From Chloroflexota bacterium (lineage in GTDB: Bacteria > Chloroflexota > Anaerolineae > UBA4142): 64,000 bases of DNA. The stretch covers positions 1-64,000 of the forward strand of contig JACQYF010000001.1 in assembly GCA_016208315.1 (NCBI GenBank), read 5' to 3'. The notes beneath the pieces are model-generated. The model made no database searches. It was not told the origin of the DNA and was given only the letters and a program-made list of their open reading frames with translations. Below are positions 23,671 through 31,249 of this stretch, piece by piece. The position numbers and the translations under genes are program-made. Position 1 is the first letter of the stretch. Each line of letters begins with the position of its first letter.

Positions 23671-23829
23671 AGTTCGGTAGGTGTGGAACGCAGGCGAGGA
23701 TATGCGCGGCATATCCTCGCCTGTCTAGATTAGAGCGCGCAACGGCGCTCGGCTCTTGACCGCGACCTAAAATCCCCGGCTCTCGCCTTGTGCGAGTCCC
23801 CCCGGACAATCTTGTCAAAGGAGACGAAC

Positions 23830-24216
23830 ATGACCGAATCGCTATTCTCCGTCCCAACCGACGTCAACGACAACGACAAGCTCATGGCGGCCCTCGCCTA
23901 TTTCTTCCTGCCGATCGTCGGCGCGATCATCCTGTTGGTCGAGACTATGAAGGTACGGCCCTACCAAAAGTTCCATGCCATCCAATCCCTGGGCCTCTTC
24001 GTCGCCGAGATGGTGTTCTACGTGCTGGCGTGTATCGTCTACTTTGCCTGCACGGCGTTAAGCGCGGGGATTCTGGGCCTGTGCCTGTGGATCATCTTCT
24101 TCCTGCCGTTGATCCCGAACCTCTATTACACCTACCTGGCGTATGCCAAACCCGCCTATTTTGAGATTCCGGTCTTGACCAAGTTCATGGTGCAGCAAGG
24201 TTGGCTCAAAGTCTAA
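23830..24216 (+). CDS. DUF4870 small membrane protein
   Basis: 128 residues from ATG 23830 (AAAGGAG site). Three membrane helices; the motifs DKLMAALAYFFLPIVGAIIL, RPYQKFHAIQSLGLF and the C-terminal AYAKPAYFEIPVL match DUF4870 proteins. Function unknown. It lies between the DUF4013 gene and ssb. Confidence 0.8.
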   Translation: MTESLFSVPTDVNDNDKLMAALAYFFLPIVGAIILLVETMKVRPYQKFHAIQSLGLFVAEMVFYVLACIVYFACTALSAGILGLCLWIIFFLPLIPNLYYTYLAYAKPAYFEIPVLTKFMVQQGWLKV

Positions 24217-24256
24217 CCGTTCGTAAGTTTTACCCCACGAGTTAAGAGGAGGCACG

Positions 24257-24691
24257 ATGTATCAGCGCATTGTTCTCGTTGGGAATCTGGGACGCGATCC
24301 CGAAATGCGTTACACCCCCAACGGCACCCCGGTCACATCGTTTTCGCTCGCCACTAACCGCAAGTACACCGCGTCCGATGGGCAATTGAAGGATGAGACG
24401 CTGTGGTTCCGCATTTCCGTCTGGGGCAAACAGGCGGAAACGTGCAACCAGTACTTGAGCAAAGGCCGGACCGTCCTGGTCGAAGGCGAGCTGACCGGCG
24501 ATGAAAATGGTGGCCCCCGGATTTGGACCACGCAAGATGGCAAGCCGCGCGCTTCCTTCGAAGTCCGCGCGATCACCGTCCGCTTCTTGGGCCGTCGCGA
24601 TGGCGGCGACGGCGGCGCGCCCACCCCAGGCGCGGCGGTCCCCTCGGTTCCGAACGCCGAGCCGCACACGGAAGAGGAATTGCCGTTCTAG
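24257..24691 (+). CDS. ssb: Single-stranded DNA-binding protein
   Basis: 144 residues. OB fold over residues 1-110: MYQRIVLVGNLGRDPEMRYT, VTSFSLATNRKY, WFRISVWGKQAE and GRTVLVEGEL. A Gly/Pro-rich linker then leads to the acidic tip EEELPF, the partner-binding tail of SSB. GAGGAGG precedes ATG 24257. It coats ssDNA in replication and repair. Confidence 0.95.
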   Translation: MYQRIVLVGNLGRDPEMRYTPNGTPVTSFSLATNRKYTASDGQLKDETLWFRISVWGKQAETCNQYLSKGRTVLVEGELTGDENGGPRIWTTQDGKPRASFEVRAITVRFLGRRDGGDGGAPTPGAAVPSVPNAEPHTEEELPF

Positions 24692-24812
24692 TAAAGTCAA
24701 TTAGTCAATTGGTCAATTAGGCAATTAGTCGGACGAAGTTCGTCCGCGCAACGAGGCAATCAGGCAATTAGTAACTGATTGCCTGATTGCCTCGTTGCCT
24801 GATTGACTCTTT
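24692..24812. repeat. Palindrome of TCAATTAGTCAATTGG / CAATCAGGCAATTAG words
   Basis: Left arm: TAGTCAATTGGTCAATTAGGC and related words; centre: CGGACGAAGTTCGTCCG (itself a perfect hairpin); right arm: CTGATTGCCTGATTGCC, TCGTTGCC and TGATTGACTC. It begins at the SSB stop codon and fills the space up to the leader of the sugar transporter operon. Confidence 0.8.
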
Positions 24813-24911
24813 GAGGGGGTGAACTCTGGCTCCCTTCGTCTACCTTTATCAACGCCCCGGCCCGGCGAACTCGCTATCCACCCGTGTCTTGTTCGAGGAG
24901 GAGAGATCCCC

Positions 24912-26261
24912 GTGAAAAAGATTTACCTACTCTTGGCCCTCGCGCTCGTGCTCGCGGTAATCGCCGCGTGCGCGCCCGCGCCCACACCCGCGCCTACAGC
25001 CGCGCCGCCGACCGCCGCGCCCAAGGCGACCGAAGCGCCCAAGGCGACCGAAGCGCCCAAAGCCACTGAAGCGCCGAAAGCGACCACCGCGCCTACCACA
25101 GCGCCTGCCGCCACGACTGCGCCCGCCGCGACGACGGCCCCAACCACCGCGCCCGCAGCCGTTGGCGCCGTTAAGGGTAACATTACACTCTGGAACGGTT
25201 ACCACACCGGCGACAACGAAGAAAAGACGCTGAATCAGTTGTTGGATGCGGCGAAGAAGCAGTTCCCCGACGCCAAGATCACCGTGCTCGAAATCCCGTT
25301 CGACCAGTTGTTCAACAAGTTCGAGACGGAAGCCGCGACCGGCGGCGGCCCCGACATGTACATCGCGCCGAATGACAGTCTCGGCAAGGAAGCGCGCGCG
25401 GGCTTGCTGGCTCCGCTCGACGACTTGCTGAAAGGCAAGCTCGATCCGTACTCCAAGCTGTCCATCCAGGGCGTGACGGTGGACGGCAAGATTTACGCCG
25501 TGCCGATGATCCCGAAGGCGCTCGCGATGTATTACAACAAGACGACGATCCCGACTCCGCCCGCAACCACCGACGAACTTTTGGCCGCCGTCAAAGCCGG
25601 CAAAAAGGTCGGCGTGCCGAACAGCGGCTATCACACCTTCGGTTGGTGGAACGCGTTCGGCGGCAAGCTGATGGACGACAAGGGCAAGTGCATTGCCGAT
25701 CAGGGCGGCGTCGCCGATGCGTACACCTATCTGCTCAGTCTGAAAACGGCTGGCGCGAATATCACCGACGACGGCAAGCTCGATACGCTTTATCGCCAGG
25801 GCCAATTGGATATTTACTTCAATGGTCCTTGGGTGTTGGGTGGTAACAAAGATGCCCTCACCGCGGCGAAGGTCGGCGTCGCGCCGATGCCGAAAGGTCC
25901 CAAGGGTGACGCCGGTCCGCTGACGGGCATTGACGGTTGGTACATCAACGCCAACAGCAAGAACAAGGAAAGCGCGGTGAACCTGGCGCTGTTCTTCGCG
26001 ACCAAAGAGGCCCAGACGCTCTATGCAGACATCGCAGGCGATCCCGCGGCGCGCACGGATGTCCAGCCCGCGGATCCTAACGTCAAGGCGTTTGCGGATG
26101 CCGCCAACAAAGGCGTCCCGCGCCCCCTCGTCCCGCAGCTCGACAACTTCTGGGGTCCGTTTGGCGATGCCGCCACCAAGATCTTTGAAGGCAAATTGGC
26201 TCCCGATGCCGCCATCAAAGAAGCGTGCGCGGCGATGAACAAAGCCAACAAGATCCAATAA
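24912..26261 (+). CDS. Sugar ABC transporter substrate-binding lipoprotein (family 1, MalE-like)
   Basis: 449 residues from GTG 24912 (GAGGAGGAG site). Lipobox VIAAC, a 60-residue Ala/Pro/Thr linker with KATEAP repeats, then a family-1 binding-protein fold: NITLWNGYHTGDNEEKTLNQ, GGPDMYIAPNDSLGK, AVPMIPKALAMYYNK, DIYFNGPWVLGG and GIDGWYINANSKNKESAVN. These resemble maltodextrin-binding proteins. It is followed by a strong hairpin and two permease genes; no ATPase gene is linked, so a shared MsmK/UgpC-type ATPase elsewhere is likely. Confidence 0.93.
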   Translation: MKKIYLLLALALVLAVIAACAPAPTPAPTAAPPTAAPKATEAPKATEAPKATEAPKATTAPTTAPAATTAPAATTAPTTAPAAVGAVKGNITLWNGYHTGDNEEKTLNQLLDAAKKQFPDAKITVLEIPFDQLFNKFETEAATGGGPDMYIAPNDSLGKEARAGLLAPLDDLLKGKLDPYSKLSIQGVTVDGKIYAVPMIPKALAMYYNKTTIPTPPATTDELLAAVKAGKKVGVPNSGYHTFGWWNAFGGKLMDDKGKCIADQGGVADAYTYLLSLKTAGANITDDGKLDTLYRQGQLDIYFNGPWVLGGNKDALTAAKVGVAPMPKGPKGDAGPLTGIDGWYINANSKNKESAVNLALFFATKEAQTLYADIAGDPAARTDVQPADPNVKAFADAANKGVPRPLVPQLDNFWGPFGDAATKIFEGKLAPDAAIKEACAAMNKANKIQ

Positions 26262-26272
26262 ACCCGTTCGTG

Positions 26273-26312
26273 GAGAGTGCCAGCCGGATATACTCGGCTG
26301 GCACTCTTTGAT
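26273..26312 (+). terminator. Hairpin between binding-protein and permease genes
   Basis: AGAGTGCCAGCCG pairs with CGGCTGGCACTCT around a 7-nt loop, followed by TTTG. It could partly end transcription or stabilise the upstream mRNA, giving more binding protein than permease. Confidence 0.75.
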
Positions 26313-26333
26313 AAACCCGTTGAGGTCAGATTC

Positions 26334-27359
26334 ATGGCAGCCTTGACTGAGGCAGATACGCGTTCTCGCATGACCGCGCCCCGCGCCGCGCCGCGCAAAA
26401 GCTTTTGGCGATTGACCAACCCGTACCTCTACATCATTCCGGCGATGGTCGTCATGGCCGTGATGACGTACTATCCGATGGCCTTTGGCCTCTGGATGTC
26501 TTTCACCGATTATGGCTTGAAGAATCTGCGCGTCGATTCACCGCTCCCCAATTTCGTCGGCCTGGATAACTACGCCGACATTCTCTCCGGCGCCGTGCCC
26601 ATCCCCAATTTCGATTTCGTCTATACGCTCTTCTTCAACTTGTTCTGGACGTTCTCGAATGTCGTCTTCCACGTCGTCATCGGCGTCCTGATCGCAGTTC
26701 TGTTGAACGCCAAGGGTTTGTGGTTCAAGGGCGTTTATCGCGCGATATTCATCCTGCCGATCGTTCTGCCGACGCTCGTCGTCGCGAACGTTTGGCGCAA
26801 CATGTACGATCCGGACTTCGGCGCGCTCAATCAAGGATTGGCGATGCTCGGCGGCTTGGTCGGTTTCAGCCCCGCCACCTTTCACATTCGATGGATGGAA
26901 TCGGTGAATCCGCCGATTCCGGGTCTGCCGCTCCCCCTGTCCTACTTTGCTCTTCTCATTACCAACATCTGGCTCGGTTGGCCGTTTATGACGATTGTCG
27001 CCACGGGCGCGCTGCAAAGCATCAGCAAGGATTACTACGAAGCCGCTTCGATTGACGGCGCGTCGCCCAGCCAGCAGTTCTTTAACATCACCGTTCCCCT
27101 GCTCCGCCCCGCGATGGTCCCCGCCATCGTCTATGGCATCACGCTCACGTTCAATCTCTTCAACCTGATTTACTTTGTCTCGGGCGGCGGGCCGTTGCGC
27201 CAAACCGAGATTCTGGTGACGACCGCGTTCCGCCTCGTCAACGAACAACGCCTCTACGGCATCGCCGCGGCCTTTGCGGTTTACATCGCGATCATCCTCT
27301 TGATCATTACGCTGATTACGAATCGCATCTCGCGCGCTACGGAGAGTTACGATGTCTAG
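26334..27359 (+). CDS. Sugar ABC transporter permease (MalF-like)
   Basis: 341 residues from ATG 26334 (GAGG site). Six main helices and the EAA motif EAASIDGASPSQQFFNITVPL in the coupling loop. A family-typical FWRLTNPYLYIIPAMVVM start and KGVYRAIFILPIVLPTLVVA segment. It pairs with the following MalG-like permease, which starts 8 nt inside its end. Confidence 0.92.
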   Translation: MAALTEADTRSRMTAPRAAPRKSFWRLTNPYLYIIPAMVVMAVMTYYPMAFGLWMSFTDYGLKNLRVDSPLPNFVGLDNYADILSGAVPIPNFDFVYTLFFNLFWTFSNVVFHVVIGVLIAVLLNAKGLWFKGVYRAIFILPIVLPTLVVANVWRNMYDPDFGALNQGLAMLGGLVGFSPATFHIRWMESVNPPIPGLPLPLSYFALLITNIWLGWPFMTIVATGALQSISKDYYEAASIDGASPSQQFFNITVPLLRPAMVPAIVYGITLTFNLFNLIYFVSGGGPLRQTEILVTTAFRLVNEQRLYGIAAAFAVYIAIILLIITLITNRISRATESYDV

Positions 27360-28302
27360 CCAAAATATTCCGCCGGCCACGGCGGTCGGCGTCAAACCCA
27401 AATTCACCTACGCGGAAAGTTACATCGTCGGCCAGCGGACGACGCCGGCCAAGCAGCTTCTCTATCAACTGATGTTGCTCTTTATTGCCTTCACCGTGCT
27501 CTTTCCGATTCTCTGGGTGGTGAGCATGTCGTTCGATCCGCGCGCGGACGTCATGCGCCCGACGACGCTGAACCTCATCCCGCCCGGCTTTTCGCTGAAA
27601 GCGTATTTGGATATTCTCGAAAAGCCCACGAGCAATCCCGTCAGTTTGCCGATGCTCGCGATCAACAGTCTGCTCTTGGCCGGCGGTTCGGCGCTGGCTT
27701 CGGTGATGGTCGGCGTCTTTGCCGCGTACGCGTTTTCGCGATTCAAATTTGCCGGGAGGCAGTTCCTCATGCTGGCGATCCTGGCCGTGCTGATTCTGCC
27801 GAACGTCGCCACGCTCGCGCCCCTCTTCGTCTTGCTGAATCGCGTGGTCATCGGCGATTTCAATCTCCGCAATTCGCTGCTGGGCGTTGGCTTGGCGCTC
27901 CTTTCGACGCTGCTGCCTTTCTCCATCTGGAACCTCAAGGGTTATATTGATACGATTCCGAAAGAACTCGAAGAAGCGGCGTTGATTGACGGCGCGTCGC
28001 CCAATCAAACCTTCTTCCGCATCATGCTGCCGCTCGCCACGCCGGCGATTGCCATCACCGGCTTTCTCGGTTTCATGTCCGGCTGGACCGAGTTCTACCT
28101 TTCGTGGCAATTTTTGACCAACCCCGACAACTTTACTTTGGCGATGGCGCTGTATAACATGACGGGGCAATTTGCGAGTTCCACTCCGTGGTCGCACTTT
28201 TCCGCGATGGCGGTCATTATCGCGTTGCCGGTCTCGCTCGTCTATCTGCTGCTGCAAAAATACATGACCGGCGGCTTGACGATTGGCGGCGTCAAGGGCT
28301 AG
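27352..28302 (+). CDS. Sugar ABC transporter permease (MalG-like)
   Basis: 316 residues. Six membrane helices, LFPILWVVSMSFDPRADV near the start, the conserved FAAYAFSRFKFAGR, the EAA motif EAALIDGASPNQTFFRIMLPL and a C-terminal LLLQKYMTGGLTIGGVKG, the usual MalG-family ending. Overlaps the MalF-like gene by 8 nt. Together with the binding protein it forms a CUT1-type sugar importer lacking its own ATPase in this window. Confidence 0.93.
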   Translation: MSSQNIPPATAVGVKPKFTYAESYIVGQRTTPAKQLLYQLMLLFIAFTVLFPILWVVSMSFDPRADVMRPTTLNLIPPGFSLKAYLDILEKPTSNPVSLPMLAINSLLLAGGSALASVMVGVFAAYAFSRFKFAGRQFLMLAILAVLILPNVATLAPLFVLLNRVVIGDFNLRNSLLGVGLALLSTLLPFSIWNLKGYIDTIPKELEEAALIDGASPNQTFFRIMLPLATPAIAITGFLGFMSGWTEFYLSWQFLTNPDNFTLAMALYNMTGQFASSTPWSHFSAMAVIIALPVSLVYLLLQKYMTGGLTIGGVKG

Positions 28303-28310
28303 ACCGTCTG

Positions 28311-28393
28311 AACCACAAAGCAGGTCCTGAGCTTGGCGAAGGGACACAAAGGGCACAAGGGGAAACCCTTAGTGTCCTTTGTGTCTTTGTGGT
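28311..28393. repeat. Palindrome of AACCACAAAG / CTTTGTGGT words
   Basis: Left arm AACCACAAAG ... GGACACAAAGGGCACAAGGGG; right arm CCCTTAGTGTCCTTTGTGTC and TTTGTGGT. A CCTGAGCTTGGCGAAGG element interrupts the left arm, so one repeat is nested in another. The right arm runs into the -10 (TATAAT 28393-28398) of the DUF4126 gene. Confidence 0.8.
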
Positions 28394-28418
28394 ATAATTA
28401 TCGTCGAGGCATGACACG

Positions 28419-28985
28419 ATGTTATCTTTCTTTTCGCAATTATTGACCGCGTTTGGGCTGTCGTCGGCTTCCGGGTTGAACGCCTACATTCCGCTGTTTA
28501 TCGTCGCCCTGGCCGCGCGCAATACGAACCTCATCACGCTCAACCCGCCGTTCGACGTGCTGACGAACGACTGGGTGATCGGCGCGCTCGGGGTTCTGCT
28601 CGTGATCGAGATGATCGTAGACAAGATTCCCGCCGCGGACACGATCAACGACCTGTTCCAAACCTTTGTGCGGCCCGTCGCGGGCGCGGTGCTCTTTGCC
28701 GCCAGCACAAACGTCATTAACTTGCACCCGGTCCTCGCCGTCATCGCCGGGCTGGTGCTGGCGTTCAGCGTCCACGCGGTCAAGGCGACGGCGCGCCCGG
28801 TCGTGACCGCGAGCACGCTCGGCGTTGGCAACGCGGCGGTGAGCGTCGCGGAGGATGTCACCTCGGTCGTCGTCTCGCTCCTCGCGCTGCTTGCGCCCAT
28901 CGTCGTCGGCGTCGTGGTGGTGGTCGTTATCGTGCTGCTCGTGCTCTGGCGATTTGGCGGCGAGCGCGCGCCGGCGCGGCGATGA
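28419..28985 (+). CDS. DUF4126 membrane protein
   Basis: 188 residues, five to six membrane helices. SGLNAYIPLFIVALAAR near the start, the central DKIPAADTINDLFQTFVRPV and HAVKATARPVVTAST are typical of DUF4126. Function unknown. Its -10 element TATAAT overlaps the edge of a palindromic repeat, so the repeat may have contributed the promoter. Confidence 0.85.
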   Translation: MLSFFSQLLTAFGLSSASGLNAYIPLFIVALAARNTNLITLNPPFDVLTNDWVIGALGVLLVIEMIVDKIPAADTINDLFQTFVRPVAGAVLFAASTNVINLHPVLAVIAGLVLAFSVHAVKATARPVVTASTLGVGNAAVSVAEDVTSVVVSLLALLAPIVVGVVVVVVIVLLVLWRFGGERAPARR

Positions 28986-29018
28986 GGCAAAGGTAGGATC
29001 GGCGAAAGGAAATTCAGA

Positions 29019-29309
29019 ATGGCATCTCGAGAGATTGTTTGGCAAGTGCCCGAAGACCTTTATCGTGAACTGGTCGAGGCGCAAGAAAAGTTGAACTATC
29101 CCAGTCTATCGGACCTGATTTCGCAAGCCGTGCAGCGCCGTTTGGCAGAGATTCAGCGGGAGACATGGGAGCAAGAGTTCCGTGACTTGCAACGTCAAGT
29201 CCGTAGTTCGGGTGGACTGGGCTTGGGACAAACGAAGGAAGAGGTGATTGCGCGTCTGCGCCAGATTCGACAGCAGGTCTTCGAGGAAGATTATGCGCGT
29301 CTGTATTGA
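29019..29309 (+). CDS. Ribbon-helix-helix/antitoxin-like small protein, no toxin partner
   Basis: 96 residues. The N-terminus EIVWQVPEDLYRELVEAQ and YPSLSDLISQAVQRRL could form a ribbon-helix-helix-type strand and helix pair. It is followed by a charged helix and the segment SGGLGLGQTKEEVIARLRQI ending in EEDYARLY, seen in orphan antitoxin-like genes of Chloroflexota and cyanobacteria. An AAAGGAA site precedes ATG 29019. No PIN/RelE-type toxin gene follows; the next gene is a membrane protein. Antitoxin function is an inference. Confidence 0.6.
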   Translation: MASREIVWQVPEDLYRELVEAQEKLNYPSLSDLISQAVQRRLAEIQRETWEQEFRDLQRQVRSSGGLGLGQTKEEVIARLRQIRQQVFEEDYARLY

Positions 29310-29372
29310 CATCTCAAACAATCCATCATAGAATAGCATTGAATTACAAGTCGAACTGCCGCGAGGGACACC

Positions 29373-29702
29373 GTGACCGCATCATCCGACCTCGAGAACG
29401 CAGAGCAAATTGCGCGACGCCGGATTCGAGATAGATTCTGGAGAGCACTGGATTATTTATCACTGTTTGCCTATATCTTCGTAGTCTATACGGGTGCAGT
29501 CGTACTTGACTTTCTGCTATTCTCCGTGATTCAATTTCTGTTGCAGAGCGACATTGCGCAATACCCCTTTGTAGCCTTGTGGTTCGAACGTGTAAAGATT
29601 GGTTTGGCTCTGCTCCTGCTATTAGCTGCGTTCATTCACGGTGTGTTCTCGACCGTCAGCCAAATCCGTTTCGATATTGATACAGCAAAAGGGGAAGAAT
29701 GA
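29373..29702 (+). CDS. Small two-helix membrane protein upstream of the kinase
   Basis: 109 residues from GTG 29373. A charged N-terminus (LENAEQIARRRIRDRFWRAL) and two membrane helices (about 30-55 and 75-95). No known family is recognised. It overlaps the kinase gene by 4 nt (ATGA), so the two are translated together, and it might be a membrane partner of the kinase, whose N-terminus also has two membrane helices. Confidence 0.65.
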   Translation: MTASSDLENAEQIARRRIRDRFWRALDYLSLFAYIFVVYTGAVVLDFLLFSVIQFLLQSDIAQYPFVALWFERVKIGLALLLLLAAFIHGVFSTVSQIRFDIDTAKGEE

Positions 29703-31180
29703 AATCATATCATTGGAATCGGCGGCAATGTTTGAACGATATACTTTTCGCATGGGCAGTTTACACGTCCGCCGTACTTCTTTTTGCAACTCTGTCTACC
29801 ATCCTAACAATCTTCAATGCTTCGGATGGGACGAGCATCCTGCTTTCTCTAGGCTTCGCCGTGCTGTTTCTGTTAGGCGCGGAGGGGTACAGGTTCTACG
29901 GCAAGTCTGCCAAGCACACAGGCTTCAGGTCACTAGGCGTTCGTCTCCGTAATCTCCGCAGTAAATTGAATGAGGCTCGGTCGCCTTTTCATTTCATAGG
30001 GCTGCCTCCTGTTCCCACGGTGGCGCGATATTCACGTTCACGTTCTCTCCCCTCGGCCCCTCTTTCTTCTTCTGCACCAGCAATGTCAGGTGTGGCACAT
30101 GGCTTGAGAACATACCAGATTGCCGAAACAATTGGCAGCGGCGGCGCGGAGAGAGTCTTCAAAGGCGTCTCGTTGATTGATCATGCACCCGTTGCCATCA
30201 AGGTCCTGCATTCGCCGGATCCATACATTCGTCAGAAATTTCGGGAAGAGGGCGAGATCGGGTTTCGACTGCGGCATCCGCATATTGTACACATCTATGA
30301 GTACGGTGAGGAAGCGGATACGTATTACATCATCATGGAGTACGTGGACGGGGGCTCCCTGCGTCATCGTCTGGTAACTGGCGCTCCCGCGTCATTTGAT
30401 TTTGTCCGATCGGTCATCGGGCAGACGTGCGAGGCGCTGGCCTATTCTCACAATTACAGGGTGATCCACCGCGATATTAAACCCGAGAACATCTTGTTCT
30501 CGTCGAGCGGTGGAGTGAAAGTGACGGGCTTTGGACGTGCCGAGTCGACCTCGGCGACGACCAAGACATCAGAGGGCATAGTCATTGGCACGGCCTACTA
30601 CATCCCTTATGAGCAAGCCGCGGGTGAAGAAGTCACACCTGCCAGCGATATTTATTCTCTCGGTATCGTACTCTATGAGATGCTCACAGGCGAGTGGCCC
30701 TTCACGGGCGCACCACTCCAGGTGATTGATAAACATCTGAACCAAAAGCCCATACCGCCCCGACAGCTCAACCCAAATATCCCGCCTGAAATTGAAACGG
30801 CAGTGATGCGCGCACTGGAAAAAGACCCGCGACGACGCTACCAGAATGCGATGCACCTGGCGCGCGATCTGGGGTATCAGCCAGCGCCGGGAACATGGCA
30901 TCCATGGTTGGTAGTAATATCGGGCGGCGCGGATGGCAAGCGCATTCCTTTGAACCAAGCGGTGGTCGCAATGCGCCGCAGCGACATTGATCCGAACGAT
31001 CCGTTAATTTCGCGCGGGCGACATTTCCGCGTCATTCAACAAGACGGGCAGTTCTACGTCGAAGACGAAGGATCGAGACATGGAACCTATCTCAACGGTA
31101 AACGCATCGAGGGTCGCGCGGCAATGCGCTCGGGGGACATGATCCAGGTCGGACGAACGATGCTGCGTTTCGACGCGTGA
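29699..31180 (+). CDS. Membrane Ser/Thr kinase-like protein with FHA domain; DFG replaced by GFG
   Basis: 493 residues. Two membrane helices (about 15-38 and 45-62), a Ser/Pro-rich linker, a protein-kinase domain (about 138-395) and a C-terminal FHA domain (about 405-493; RGRHFRVIQQDGQFYV, GSRHGTYLNG). The kinase has the Gly-rich loop IGSGGAERVFKG, VAIK (K168), HRDIKPENI (D259, N264) and SDIYSLGIVLYEML. The metal-binding DFG aspartate is changed: KVTGFG (G277; codon GGC at 30527-30529). A single A-to-G change would explain it. It may be a pseudokinase or have weak activity. The FHA domain would bind phosphothreonine. It overlaps a small membrane protein gene and ends at a terminator. Confidence 0.9.
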   Translation: MKSYHWNRRQCLNDILFAWAVYTSAVLLFATLSTILTIFNASDGTSILLSLGFAVLFLLGAEGYRFYGKSAKHTGFRSLGVRLRNLRSKLNEARSPFHFIGLPPVPTVARYSRSRSLPSAPLSSSAPAMSGVAHGLRTYQIAETIGSGGAERVFKGVSLIDHAPVAIKVLHSPDPYIRQKFREEGEIGFRLRHPHIVHIYEYGEEADTYYIIMEYVDGGSLRHRLVTGAPASFDFVRSVIGQTCEALAYSHNYRVIHRDIKPENILFSSSGGVKVTGFGRAESTSATTKTSEGIVIGTAYYIPYEQAAGEEVTPASDIYSLGIVLYEMLTGEWPFTGAPLQVIDKHLNQKPIPPRQLNPNIPPEIETAVMRALEKDPRRRYQNAMHLARDLGYQPAPGTWHPWLVVISGGADGKRIPLNQAVVAMRRSDIDPNDPLISRGRHFRVIQQDGQFYVEDEGSRHGTYLNGKRIEGRAAMRSGDMIQVGRTMLRFDA

Positions 31181-31199
31181 GATGATTCGAATGACTCTT

Positions 31200-31228
31200 T
31201 GCGAGGGTGCTTTAGCACCCTCGTTCTA
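31200..31228 (+). terminator. Rho-independent terminator after the kinase gene
   Basis: GCGAGGGTGC-TTTA-GCACCCTCG stem-loop followed by TTCTATTT. Its 3' half overlaps the uvrC promoter region. Confidence 0.8.
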
Positions 31229-31241
31229 TTTATGGTATAAT
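31212..31241 (+). promoter_or_regulatory. uvrC promoter, likely leaderless
   Basis: TATAAT at 31236-31241 with a possible TTAGCA -35 (31212-31217, inside the terminator). Only 8 nt separate TATAAT from ATG 31250 and no Shine-Dalgarno sequence is present. Confidence 0.65.
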
Positions 31242-31249
31242 TGTCCCCG

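Noticed and set aside
24927-26258. Long antisense open frame opposite the sugar-binding protein gene
   Set aside because: Arg/Gly-biased translation typical of a mirror frame of a GC-rich gene; the plus-strand gene has clear motifs and a ribosome site.
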